Part shown: positions 44,422-53,209 of the stretch, in pieces | Numbering within the stretch: the stretch's first letter is position 1 | Layout of the letters: every line of letters starts with the position of its first letter | Assembly (NCBI GenBank): GCA_045641345.1 | Contig: JAZUGR010000024.1 | Location: forward strand, 1 to 64,000 | Origin: Cacconaster sp045641345 | GTDB taxonomy: Bacteria > Bacteroidota > Bacteroidia > Bacteroidales > UBA932 | Length of the DNA: 64,000 nucleotides | Reading direction: 5' to 3' | Notes under the pieces: generated by a model | What the model was told of the DNA's origin: nothing | The model's database searches: none | The model's input: only the letters and a program-made list of their open reading frames with translations | Position numbers and translations under genes: made by a program

Positions 44422-45468
44422 TTATGCTGATAACAGGATTATGTTGCAAAGATTGCAGAATGTCAATTTGGCGTTCACGTTGCCGGCTACGGAAGATATG
44501 GCGCTGTCGAGAGCCTTGAAGGCCCGCTCATAGAAACCCGGCTTGAGGCCGAGGGCGAAACGGGCGATGTCCTTCTCCTGCGAAGGGTCGATTCCGCATA
44601 GCGAATCAAGATGGCAGGAGGTCATATACACCTTGCGCAGATAGTCTTCGGCATACATACACCATTCGCGCTGCTTCTCGCGGCCCATATCCGCAAGCGC
44701 CTCCCAAACGGGGAATGTATCCACAAGGCTCTTGCCGAGCGAAACGTCGAGCAGCCGGACCACAAGGGAGTCGTACTCCGCATCGAATCCGCTGCCGATG
44801 CCCGAGAGCAGCTTTTCCTGAGCCGAGAGAGGCACCAGGCGTATCATCTGGCACCGCGAGCGGACGGTCGGGATTATCTTTTCGGGAGAATGCGAGACCA
44901 GGATGAACAAAGTGCCTGCAGGGGGTTCTTCAAGCAACTTGAGCAATTTGTTGGAGGCCTCCTGATTCATCTTCTCCGGGAGATAGATTATCATCGTTTT
45001 GTACTCCGCCTCGAACGGGCGCAACGACAACGTTTCGGCAATATGCCTCGCCTCGTGCACGCTTATGTTGCCGCTCTTGCCCTCGATGCCGATGGCATCG
45101 TAAAGGTCCTGCTCCGAAAAGAATGGGTTGGAGAGGAGCAGATCCCTCCACTGCTGGATGAAATAGTCGGATATGGGGGCCTTCTTCTCACTCTCCGACA
45201 ACTTTTTCGAGGAGCTGACAGGAAAAACGAAATGGAGGTCGGGATGGATGAGCTTACCGTATTTGTGGCAGCTGGCGCACTCCCCGCAGGAGTCCCCTCC
45301 GGAGCGGGAAGAACAGTTGACATACTGCGAAAGGGCCACTGCAAAGGCCACTCCTCCCCACGGGCCGTCTTCACAGAGAAGCACGGCGTGGGGCAGACGC
45401 GAAGCATCTACAATCTGCGAAAGGGATACCTTCAGAGCCTCATTTCCAACTATGTCAGCGAATCTCAT
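44422..45468 (-). CDS. holB: DNA polymerase III delta' subunit
   Basis: The 348-aa clamp-loader subunit begins MRFADIVGNEALKVSLSQ and has the zinc module (CGECASCHKYGKLIHPDLHF) and the SRC motif (TVRSRCQMIRL). The Walker A loop is degenerate (EDGPWGGVAFA), as expected of delta', which does not hydrolyse ATP. ATG 45468 is used; a GTG one codon earlier is possible. It follows the U32 peptidase gene by 3 nt. Confidence 0.92.
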   Translation of the reverse strand: MRFADIVGNEALKVSLSQIVDASRLPHAVLLCEDGPWGGVAFAVALSQYVNCSSRSGGDSCGECASCHKYGKLIHPDLHFVFPVSSSKKLSESEKKAPISDYFIQQWRDLLLSNPFFSEQDLYDAIGIEGKSGNISVHEARHIAETLSLRPFEAEYKTMIIYLPEKMNQEASNKLLKLLEEPPAGTLFILVSHSPEKIIPTVRSRCQMIRLVPLSAQEKLLSGIGSGFDAEYDSLVVRLLDVSLGKSLVDTFPVWEALADMGREKQREWCMYAEDYLRKVYMTSCHLDSLCGIDPSQEKDIARFALGLKPGFYERAFKALDSAISSVAGNVNAKLTFCNLCNIILLSA

Positions 45469-45471
45469 CAC

Positions 45472-47292
45472 TTACAAAATTACAACCATTTCACAATTTC
45501 TGCAATCAAACTCCAATTTTAATTTATTGCCGTTGTTCACCAGATAGAGCGGCTCCCTGACCGGCGGGACCGGATGCTGCGACGGGCAGAGCCCGAGTTC
45601 ATACCGGATGCAGTACTTCGACCTCATCACCTCGGCTCCCTTCGGTGCGCTCAGTTCGTAGGCCTTTTCCACACAGGATGCCCCGTGCGAAAGATACACC
45701 TCGCGGGAAAGGTGGTTCGCGCAATTGGCCAGATAGGAAAGTCCGCCGCTGTAGAGCGCCTCCCCTCCGTCCCGCCCGCGGGCGGCAGATTCTTTCTCCG
45801 CGGGGCAGGCTCCGCTGCAAGCCATTTTCCCGGAGAGGATATCGGCGAGGGTGCGCCTGAAGCCGTTCAGCTTCGATGCAGGATAAAAATACACCGCATC
45901 GGCATCCACCTTGCAGAGCTTGAAACGGAATATGCCGGATGTTTTGGAAAGCTGATTGTGCAGAGTCTCGAGAGCCGCCTCACGGTTGCGTGCGGCAGGG
46001 GCATCTTCGTCGAATGACACTACGGCCTCACGGCCTCCGGGTGCCACGGCGCTGATTACGGTGTGCCCGCCCCCGGTCACATACGACAGGGAGACATCCA
46101 CCAATCTTTTCGGGAGATTGTGCTCCAGTTCCCTTTCGAGGGCGGAATTAAGGTTGCGGTAAACCTTCTGCCCCACAAAAAGGCCCTTGGTGCTCTTGAG
46201 CCTCAGCCGGGTGCCGTCGCACGACTCCACCCTCATCCCAGTCATTTGGCCGTCGGAGCAGATGAATGCAAGCCCGTCACCGGCCGAAATGCGGCTTTTC
46301 GTCGCAATGCTTATCCCTTTCCCGTCGAGGGCCGATATCCTGCCCATATATTCGCCCAGGCTGCGCGAGGCATCGACCGAATTCCAACTGCCGCGCTTCC
46401 CGCTGATGAAGGCCTCGGTATAGCCACGGTTGAACGTAGCCTCTATCGACGGGGTGAACCCGCCCATCGGGCGCCCCTCCGAAGAGCGCGAATGCTGCGG
46501 ATGAGCTTTCACGAACTCATCCAGCACCATATCGTAGTGCCTTACAACGTTCCTTACATAGGAGGCGTTCTTGAGACGCCCCTCTATCTTGAACGAAGAT
46601 ATGCCGGCATCCACAAGGTCGGCAATGCGGGCGTCAAGACGATAATCCTTGAGCGAAAGCAGACTCCTGTCGCGCACAATGACCTTTCCATCGCCGTCCA
46701 CCAGGTCGTATCTCGACCTGCACGCCTGCACGCACGCGCCCCTGTTGGCGCTGCGCAGGGAGAGTGCCTGGCTCAGGTAACACTGCCCGCTGTAGGAGGT
46801 ACACAGCGCCCCGTGGACGAAAAACTCCAGGTCACAACTTACCTCAGCCCTTATTCCGCGTATCTGCTCCAGCGAAAGCTGGCGTTCGAGAATCAGCCTC
46901 CTGAAGCCGAGAGCCTCCAGCCTTGCGGCCTCCTGCGGAGTCCTAATCACGGTCTGCGTAGAAGCATACAGAGGCACCGGAGGGATATCCATCCTGAGGA
47001 TGCCCAGATCCTGTATTATGAAAGCATCGACTCCAGAGGCGGCAAGCGACCACATCATGTCGCGGGCCTCCTCAAGCTCCCCGTCGTAAAGGATGGTGTT
47101 CACCACTGCATATACGCGGGCGCCGTAGCGGTGGGCATATCCGGCAAGGCGGCGTATGTCCTCCACCTGATTGCCGGCGGCGGCACGGGCCCCGAACGAA
47201 GGCCCGGCAATATAGACGGCATCGGCACCGCAGTCTATTGCCGCAATGCCGATGTCACTGTTCCTGGCCGGAGCTAGAAGCTCTAGTTGCAT
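45472..47292 (-). CDS. U32-family peptidase-like protein (with DUF3656)
   Basis: The 606-aa protein begins ELLAPARNSDIGIAAIDCGADAVYI, the U32 opening, and keeps the signature DLEFFVHGALCTSYSGQCYLS with its cysteine set (CVQACRSRY). The C-terminal half corresponds to the DUF3656 region of RlhA-type proteins, which hydroxylate 23S rRNA in E. coli. Members are also called collagenase-like peptidases, without firm evidence for most. Substrate here unknown. The start overlaps the TPR-protein gene by 10 nt. Confidence 0.88.
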   Translation of the reverse strand: MQLELLAPARNSDIGIAAIDCGADAVYIAGPSFGARAAAGNQVEDIRRLAGYAHRYGARVYAVVNTILYDGELEEARDMMWSLAASGVDAFIIQDLGILRMDIPPVPLYASTQTVIRTPQEAARLEALGFRRLILERQLSLEQIRGIRAEVSCDLEFFVHGALCTSYSGQCYLSQALSLRSANRGACVQACRSRYDLVDGDGKVIVRDRSLLSLKDYRLDARIADLVDAGISSFKIEGRLKNASYVRNVVRHYDMVLDEFVKAHPQHSRSSEGRPMGGFTPSIEATFNRGYTEAFISGKRGSWNSVDASRSLGEYMGRISALDGKGISIATKSRISAGDGLAFICSDGQMTGMRVESCDGTRLRLKSTKGLFVGQKVYRNLNSALERELEHNLPKRLVDVSLSYVTGGGHTVISAVAPGGREAVVSFDEDAPAARNREAALETLHNQLSKTSGIFRFKLCKVDADAVYFYPASKLNGFRRTLADILSGKMACSGACPAEKESAARGRDGGEALYSGGLSYLANCANHLSREVYLSHGASCVEKAYELSAPKGAEVMRSKYCIRYELGLCPSQHPVPPVREPLYLVNNGNKLKLEFDCRNCEMVVIL

Positions 47293-48140
47293 TTGAGAAC
47301 GGTCATCTGATATCTTGCACCCTCACCCCATTTGGGATCCTGTGAGATTTCCTTGAAATAGCCGCAAGCCTTGGCTGCATCACCGAGTGACTGGTATGCC
47401 GAGCCAGCCTGGTACATAATCTGCACCTTGTCCTTGGCATCGGGGTTCATTGCAAGGTAAGCCTCATACGCATCGGCGGCAATCTTGTACTGCTTGAGAG
47501 CGAGGGCCGAGTGACCGGCGATTTTCTGTGCGTTGGCGTTGTCGCCGTTCTCGATTGACTTCTGCGCGCTCTCCAGAGCCGTTTTCATATCCTTGGCCTT
47601 GAAGCAGGCGCTGGCCTTACGGAGATATATGTTGGAAAGCTGCTTGCGGATAACCGCAGCATTGGCCTCGGATGCACCTTCGAGACTGCCGGAAAGCAAT
47701 GCGGCAGCACCGTCGAAATCCTGGGCCTTGGCCATTTCGGAGGCATTCTTCACCGCTTCCGAAACCTTCAGGGAGCCCATAAGGTCACCTGCCTCGGCAA
47801 CCGTTTGGCTGTCGCCGTATTCACCGCCTGTCTTTATTGCATTTTCGAGGGCCTCGATTGCCTTGCCGCTCTCGCCGTTCTTTACAAAAGCCTTTGCAAC
47901 GGAGACATAGAGGGAAGGTATGAGATTCTTGCATTGTGCAACAATGTCGTTACCCTCTGCCCCAAGCACTTCAGCCTGTGGCAGAACCTCCACGAACCCG
48001 GTGAGCGCAGCGGCCCTGTCGCCCGCATTGAGCGCCTCGGCGGCTTTGTTGAACGATTCGGTAACCTGAGCAATGTCCTGAGCTGAAACAAGGCCTGCTG
48101 TCAGGATGACGGTAAGGATTGATACGAGTGTCTTTTTCAT
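47283..48140 (-). CDS. Secreted TPR-repeat protein
   Basis: The 285-aa protein has a signal peptide (MKKTLVSILTVILTAGLVSA) and is then almost entirely helical, with repeated 34-residue units such as GESGKAIEALENAIKTGGEY and DMKTALESAQKSIENGDNAN that match tetratricopeptide repeats. It is probably periplasmic and scaffolds proteins. Function not evident. It has a perfect Bacteroidetes promoter at 48161-48192 and overlaps the U32 gene by 10 nt. Confidence 0.85.
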   Translation of the reverse strand: MKKTLVSILTVILTAGLVSAQDIAQVTESFNKAAEALNAGDRAAALTGFVEVLPQAEVLGAEGNDIVAQCKNLIPSLYVSVAKAFVKNGESGKAIEALENAIKTGGEYGDSQTVAEAGDLMGSLKVSEAVKNASEMAKAQDFDGAAALLSGSLEGASEANAAVIRKQLSNIYLRKASACFKAKDMKTALESAQKSIENGDNANAQKIAGHSALALKQYKIAADAYEAYLAMNPDAKDKVQIMYQAGSAYQSLGDAAKACGYFKEISQDPKWGEGARYQMTVLKCN

Positions 48141-48160
48141 TTCGGTATGGTTTTGAACTC

Positions 48161-48192
48161 CAAAATTAGGGACTATTGTTTAATTTTGCAAA
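48161..48192 (-). promoter_or_regulatory. Consensus promoter of the TPR/U32/holB operon
   Basis: On the minus strand TTTG (48192-48189), exactly 20 nt, then TAATTTTG (48168-48161): a full consensus match, 20 nt before the TPR start codon. Confidence 0.75.
48181..48188 (+). promoter_or_regulatory. -7 element of the DUF3109 gene
   Basis: TAATTTTG is an exact match ending 8 nt before ATG 48197, so the message would be nearly leaderless. It lies entirely in the spacer of the opposing promoter. TTTG 25 nt upstream is too far to count as a full match. Confidence 0.5.
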
Positions 48193-48196
48193 AGAT

Positions 48197-48787
48197 ATGA
48201 CCCCTTCCATAATCCAGATAGACGATATCCTGGTTTCGTCCGAAATCATCACGGCCAGATTCTGCTGCGACTATCCCGTCTGCCGCGGAGCGTGCTGCAT
48301 CGTGGGCGAAAGCGGAGCCCCCCTTTCGGAAGACGAGCCCGAAAAACTGGAGCGTTCATATCCGGATTACGCTCCGCTGCTTAGTGAGGAGGCCCGCCGC
48401 CGCATATCGGAAACAGGCTTCTTCGAGATAGACTCCGACGGAGATATGGTCACTCCCCTGCTCGGCAACAGCGAAGAGTGTGTATATACCCGCTTTGAAG
48501 ACGGCAATTGCCTGTGCGCCATCGAAAAGGCCGCCTGTGGCGGGTCCCTGCGCGCAAAAAGGCCCATCTCCTGCCGGCTGTATCCGATACGGGTCACGAC
48601 ACTCTCGAGCGGGATGAAGGCCCTCAACCTGCACAGATGGGATATATGCAGATGCGCTTTCGAAAAGGGTGAGAGGGAGGACATACCCGTATATAAATTT
48701 CTCCGAAAGCCCATTGAAGAGGCTTTCGGAGAAGAATTCTATTCAGCGCTCGAATGCGCGGCCCTCACAATGAAGGGCAGGCTTTAG
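48197..48787 (+). CDS. DUF3109 family cysteine-rich protein
   Basis: The 196-aa cytoplasmic protein has cysteine clusters CCDYPVCRGACC, CVYTRFEDGNCLC and CRLYPIR, which together look like a metal-binding site of the zinc- or iron-chelating type given to DUF3109 and related proteins. Function unknown. The start is set by the promoter element just upstream. Its last 4 nt overlap the convergent outer-membrane protein gene. Confidence 0.85.
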   Translation: MTPSIIQIDDILVSSEIITARFCCDYPVCRGACCIVGESGAPLSEDEPEKLERSYPDYAPLLSEEARRRISETGFFEIDSDGDMVTPLLGNSEECVYTRFEDGNCLCAIEKAACGGSLRAKRPISCRLYPIRVTTLSSGMKALNLHRWDICRCAFEKGEREDIPVYKFLRKPIEEAFGEEFYSALECAALTMKGRL

Positions 48788-49365
48788 AACACAAAGGCCA
48801 GCGACAGCACGAACGACCCCGTGTTGGCCTTGATGTTGCCCAACTGCTCCTTGTAGGAATTCCAGTCAACCACGCCGCCGAAGGCCCAGCTGTACTTGCC
48901 GGTCAGCTGGAATTTCCAGATATCGAAACCCAGGCCGACACCTATGCCGTAATCCCACCGCTTGAGATTGGCGATTTCCGATATGGCGCTCAAATCGTAG
49001 GAAGCGAACGGGGCTGCAAAAATGAAAGGGCGGAATATCAGCAGGTCAACGCCCCATTGCACATTGGCTACCACCTGGAGGTTGTCCGTCCTGACCATAT
49101 CTGACTCCCTTTCGCCGCTGAGGTCAAGTCCGGTATGCTGGTAGAGCAGTTCGGGCTGGAACGAAAAACCGGAGAAAGTTCCTGTCTGGTACCCGACACC
49201 GGCATGCCAGCCGGTCATTGCGTTGATCTTGATGTTGCCCAGGTCGGAAACGTTGTAGTTGGGGAACTCGACGCCGCCTTTGATGAGGAAACCCCTCGCC
49301 CCGGCATCGAGGCACGAAGCGGCCAACAGGACTGCCACGGCGATCATTACCCTCAGCGCTTTCAT
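48784..49365 (-). CDS. Outer-membrane beta-barrel protein (porin-like)
   Basis: The 193-aa protein has a signal peptide (MKALRVMIAVAVLLAASCLDAGA), alternating hydrophobic strands such as FSGFSFQPELLYQHTGLDL, and ends with the C-terminal aromatic residue of an outer-membrane barrel (LSLAFVF). It resembles the small PorT-like or OmpW-like barrels of Bacteroidetes. Ligand unknown. The start overlaps the trxA stop codon by 4 nt. Confidence 0.8.
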   Translation of the reverse strand: MKALRVMIAVAVLLAASCLDAGARGFLIKGGVEFPNYNVSDLGNIKINAMTGWHAGVGYQTGTFSGFSFQPELLYQHTGLDLSGERESDMVRTDNLQVVANVQWGVDLLIFRPFIFAAPFASYDLSAISEIANLKRWDYGIGVGLGFDIWKFQLTGKYSWAFGGVVDWNSYKEQLGNIKANTGSFVLSLAFVF

Positions 49366-49679
49366 AATATCGATTTTATCTTGTCTTCAAGTTCGACTTT
49401 GGTAAGTGCACCCGTCGTCCTGTCAATGAGTTCTCCCCCCTTGAAGAAAAGAAGGGTGGGGATGTTGCGGATACCGTACTTCGAAGAAGTGTCCGAAGCG
49501 TCGTCCACATTGCATTTGATCACGGTAAGCCGGCCGTCGTATCGGGCAGCCATCTCATCGACCATAGGCGAGAGCATACGGCACGGGCCGCACCATACAG
49601 CCCAGAAGTCAACAAGAACCGGAGTTTTCGCCGAAGTCAGAACTTCGTCGAAGTTGGAATCATTGGCATCAATAAGCAT
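49362..49679 (-). CDS. trxA: Thioredoxin
   Basis: The 105-aa cytoplasmic disulfide reductase has the active site WCGPC in VLVDFWAVWCGPCRMLSP and the cis-proline motif IRNIPTLLFF. It lacks a signal peptide. Downstream it overlaps the barrel gene, so the two are co-transcribed. It comes 48 nt after the PII-like gene and may have its own weak promoter (TATATTCG near 49712). Confidence 0.95.
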   Translation of the reverse strand: MLIDANDSNFDEVLTSAKTPVLVDFWAVWCGPCRMLSPMVDEMAARYDGRLTVIKCNVDDASDTSSKYGIRNIPTLLFFKGGELIDRTTGALTKVELEDKIKSIL

Positions 49680-49727
49680 ATCTCTATCGTTTTAGAAGAA
49701 TATGTCGCGAATATACGAATTTTCGGA

Positions 49728-50021
49728 TTATACCGTCTGCTCTACATTCCACACGAAGGCACGGATGCCGACCTCGGTGTTGCGGGCATCGAGCTTGCGG
49801 ATTGTCGTAAGCAGTTCGGGGACCTTGCCGTCCTCGACGACGGTGATCACCGCAGAATTCATCTCGGGCCAGGTATGGGTGCCGCGACGGGGCTCTCCCT
49901 TAACGCTTCCCCTTCCCTGAACCTGCTCGAAGAAAGTGAATCCCCTTATGCCAAGCTCGTCGAGCAGATACTCCACCCTGGAGGTGAATGCCTGATTGAA
50001 AACTATCATTACACTTTTCAT
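49728..50021 (-). CDS. PII-like protein of the RND efflux operon
   Basis: The 97-aa protein has a ferredoxin-like beta-alpha-beta fold typical of PII and PII-like proteins: KSVMIVFNQAF, a T-loop-like GRGSVKGEPRRGTHTW stretch, and the C-terminal AFVWNVEQT. It lacks the usual PII tyrosine site for uridylylation. It ends the operon of a TolC protein, an adaptor and an RND pump, 11 nt after the pump gene. PII-like proteins regulate membrane transporters, so control of the pump by a small ligand or metal is inferred. Confidence 0.75.
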   Translation of the reverse strand: MKSVMIVFNQAFTSRVEYLLDELGIRGFTFFEQVQGRGSVKGEPRRGTHTWPEMNSAVITVVEDGKVPELLTTIRKLDARNTEVGIRAFVWNVEQTV

Positions 50022-50032
50022 TGCTCTCCCTC

Positions 50033-53000
50033 CTATTGTTTATCGACGTCGATTTGCATGAAAATATACTCCTTGCGAGCCTTTTCCTCCTTGTCACGCT
50101 CACCGTGACGCGACATCAGCGCGTAGGATACGGGAACGATGATGAGGGTCACGAGCGTGGATACGAGCAGTCCGCCTATGACCACGATTCCCAGAGGCTG
50201 CCACATTTCGGAGCCCTCGCCGTTGCTCACCGCCATCGGGACCATACCAAGCAGAGTGGTGAAGGCCGTCATAAGCACAGGGCGCAGACGCGACGCTCCT
50301 GAAAGGGCTATGGCCTCATTGAGCTCATAACCGCGGTCACGCATAAGATTGATGTAGTCCACCAGCACGATACCGTTCTTGACGGCGATGCCCACCAGCA
50401 TTATCGCTCCGAGAGCGCCTATCATATCGAGGGTGGTGTTGGTCACCCAGAGCGAGAGGATGATGCCGGAGGCCGCAAAAGGAAGGGCCAGCAGCAGGAT
50501 CGCAGGCTTTGACAACGATTCGAACTGGGATGCCATTACGATATACACCAGCATTATGATAAGCACGGCCAGCATCGCGAGGTCCTTGAAGTTGTCCTGC
50601 TGCTCTTCATAGTCTCCGGCCAGGACAACCGTAACGCCCGACGGTGCGGGGTTGTTGTCAACCACGGTCTGGATCGACTGAGCCAGCTGGCCGAGAGATG
50701 TCTTGTAAGGAGTTACCGCCACCTTGAGATAGCGCTGGCGGCTCTTGCGGTCGATGCTCTGGGGAGCCCAGTACTCCTCGACCGAAGCCACCTCACCCAG
50801 CTTGATGAGCTTGCCTGTCGGAGTCGGAATCGTAAAGTCCATTATATCTGATATGGCATCGCGGTTCTCCTCTTTCAGACGGACGACAATATCGTACTCG
50901 TCGCCGTCTTCTTTGAGATATCCTGCGGTATAGCCGGCGACACGGTTGCGGACGTATGTGGAGATGGTGGCGGCGGTCAGGTTATGACGCGCTATCTTCT
51001 CCTTGTCGACGGTTATCTTGAGCTCGGGGCGGTCCTTGTCGCGGCTGATCGTCATATTGCGCGCACCCGGAACCTGCTCGCCGATGATGGTCCTGATTTC
51101 CTCGGCATAGAGTTCGGTAACGTCGAAATCATAGCCGTAAATCTCCACGTCGACCGTGGATTCCCCCTGTCCGCCCATTCCGCCCGAAGTGGCGACGTTG
51201 TATTCGATAATCTGGGGATAGGTGGCCATTTCCTGACGGAGCACCTCGGCAATCTCGCTTATCGAACGCTTGCGCTCGTACTTCTTGCAGCAGACCACCG
51301 TCATCTGTATCTTATAGTTGGTGGTCGAGGAGAACAGCACGCTGATGTTGCTCTCATCGTTCGAGCCGGCCGTGGTGGATATGCGCTCTATCTCAGGCAC
51401 CAGTTCCATGAAGCGCTGTTCGAGGTGTCTTGCGGTCTTGGCCGTCTCCTCGATACGGGTGCCTCTCTGAACCTCTACGATAACTGTCAGACGGCCGTTG
51501 TCCTGCGACTGCATGAAGTCGGTTCCGATTCTGCCCGTCATTGCCGGAATCAGCGACAGGAAGAAGAATGCAACCGCTATGGCCAGAGTGGCGGCCTTGT
51601 GGTTCACGCACCAGCGGAGCAGGTTCGCGTAGGCGGCATCGACCTTGTCGAGGAAGCTGACGATATATTTCTGGTAAAAATTGTCCTTGGGCTTGGTTTC
51701 GATGAGCTTGCCGTCCACCACCTTGACGTTCTTTCCTTTCAGGATCTGCGAGCAGAGCATCGGGATGAGCGAGATGGCAGTGGCAGTGGAAGTACATACG
51801 ACTATGGTGACAATCCATCCGAGCTCCTTGAACAGGATGCCCGCCATACCGGTAAGCATCGTCAGGGGCACGAACACGGCCACGATTACAAGGGTTGTGG
51901 CGATGACCGAAACCCATACCTCATTGGTGGCATATATCGAGGCCTCACGGGGCGACGACCCCCTGTCGATATGCTTGGATATGTTCTCCAGCACCACAAT
52001 CGCATCGTCGACCACCATACCGATGGCCACCGTAAGGGCCGAAAGCGATATGATGTTGAGCGAACTGTCTGCCAGCAGCAGATAGATGAACGCCACTATC
52101 AGGGAGATAGGTATCGTGAGGCTGATTATGAGGGTGGCCCTCCAGTTGCCCAGGAAGAAGAACACCACCAGCACCACGAAAAGCAGCGCATAGAGGATGG
52201 ACTCCTCAAGGGAGTAAATGGAGTTCTCTATGTTTTCCGAGGTGTCGTAGATGAGTTTTATCTCCACGTCGGAAGGGAGGCTCTTCTGAAGTTTTGCAAG
52301 TTCCTTGCGCACACCCTTGCAGACCTGCACCGAATTGGCACCGGACTTCTTGGTGACCATCAGACGCACCGCCTCCTTGCCGTCGACCTTCTCGTCGAGG
52401 GTAAGGTCCTTTATGGTATCCCTTACCGAAGCTATGTCCCTTACGTAGATCTGACGCCCGTCAAGGGTGGTGGCAACCACTATGTCGTTTATCTCGGAAC
52501 TCTGCACATACTCGCTCCTGACCTGCATCTGGTACTGCGACTTGTTCATCTTGACGGTACCGCTCGACAGGTTGAGGTTGTTGGAAGCGATGGCCGACGC
52601 CACCGACTCGACAGTCTGCCCGTAGGCATCCAGCTTGGTCTGGTCGATATCGACATAGACATACCTGTCGGGGGCGCCCGAAACGGACACCGTACCGATT
52701 CCGTCTATGCGGTTGAGCTGGGGCACCACCTCGTCGTCCAGAATCTTCTCGAGGCCCGGATAACTCTCCCTGGCCATCACGGAATACTGGATGACCGGCA
52801 TCATGCTCGTGTTGATCTTGAAGATGACGGGAGTCAGGCAGCCATCGGGCAGTTCAGACCGTATCATATCCAGATACGAGCGCATGTCGTTCACCGCCTC
52901 GTCCCTGTTGGAGCCCCACTCAAGTTCGAGCGAGACCACCGAAAGGTTGTCTCTCGAGGAGGAGGTCATCTCCTTAAGGCCGTCGACCGAAGTGAGCGCG

Positions 53001-53206
53001 TTCTCCACCAGTTTGGTGACATTGGTCTCCACCTCGCCCGCACTGGCCCCGGGATAGGTGGTCATGACGGTGACATACGGAGCCTCGATTTCCGGAAACT
53101 GGTCGATAGGCAGCTTCAGAAAAGAAAAGACACCTATCACAATCACGGCGACGAACACCAACGCGGTTGTCACCGGCTTGCTTATCGCTGTTTTGTAAAT
53201 GCTCAT
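50033..53206 (-). CDS. RND efflux permease (HAE-1/AcrB type)
   Basis: The 1057-aa inner-membrane pump has 12 helices in two halves and large periplasmic loops. The proton-relay motif GMVVDDAIVVLENI in helix 4 carries the essential aspartates. It exports hydrophobic compounds with the proton gradient. It follows the adaptor by 3 nt and precedes the PII-like gene by 11 nt. Substrate unknown; the class is usual for multidrug and bile-acid export in Bacteroidales. Confidence 0.96.
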   Translation of the reverse strand: MSIYKTAISKPVTTALVFVAVIVIGVFSFLKLPIDQFPEIEAPYVTVMTTYPGASAGEVETNVTKLVENALTSVDGLKEMTSSSRDNLSVVSLELEWGSNRDEAVNDMRSYLDMIRSELPDGCLTPVIFKINTSMMPVIQYSVMARESYPGLEKILDDEVVPQLNRIDGIGTVSVSGAPDRYVYVDIDQTKLDAYGQTVESVASAIASNNLNLSSGTVKMNKSQYQMQVRSEYVQSSEINDIVVATTLDGRQIYVRDIASVRDTIKDLTLDEKVDGKEAVRLMVTKKSGANSVQVCKGVRKELAKLQKSLPSDVEIKLIYDTSENIENSIYSLEESILYALLFVVLVVFFFLGNWRATLIISLTIPISLIVAFIYLLLADSSLNIISLSALTVAIGMVVDDAIVVLENISKHIDRGSSPREASIYATNEVWVSVIATTLVIVAVFVPLTMLTGMAGILFKELGWIVTIVVCTSTATAISLIPMLCSQILKGKNVKVVDGKLIETKPKDNFYQKYIVSFLDKVDAAYANLLRWCVNHKAATLAIAVAFFFLSLIPAMTGRIGTDFMQSQDNGRLTVIVEVQRGTRIEETAKTARHLEQRFMELVPEIERISTTAGSNDESNISVLFSSTTNYKIQMTVVCCKKYERKRSISEIAEVLRQEMATYPQIIEYNVATSGGMGGQGESTVDVEIYGYDFDVTELYAEEIRTIIGEQVPGARNMTISRDKDRPELKITVDKEKIARHNLTAATISTYVRNRVAGYTAGYLKEDGDEYDIVVRLKEENRDAISDIMDFTIPTPTGKLIKLGEVASVEEYWAPQSIDRKSRQRYLKVAVTPYKTSLGQLAQSIQTVVDNNPAPSGVTVVLAGDYEEQQDNFKDLAMLAVLIIMLVYIVMASQFESLSKPAILLLALPFAASGIILSLWVTNTTLDMIGALGAIMLVGIAVKNGIVLVDYINLMRDRGYELNEAIALSGASRLRPVLMTAFTTLLGMVPMAVSNGEGSEMWQPLGIVVIGGLLVSTLVTLIIVPVSYALMSRHGERDKEEKARKEYIFMQIDVDKQ

Positions 53207-53209
53207 CTG

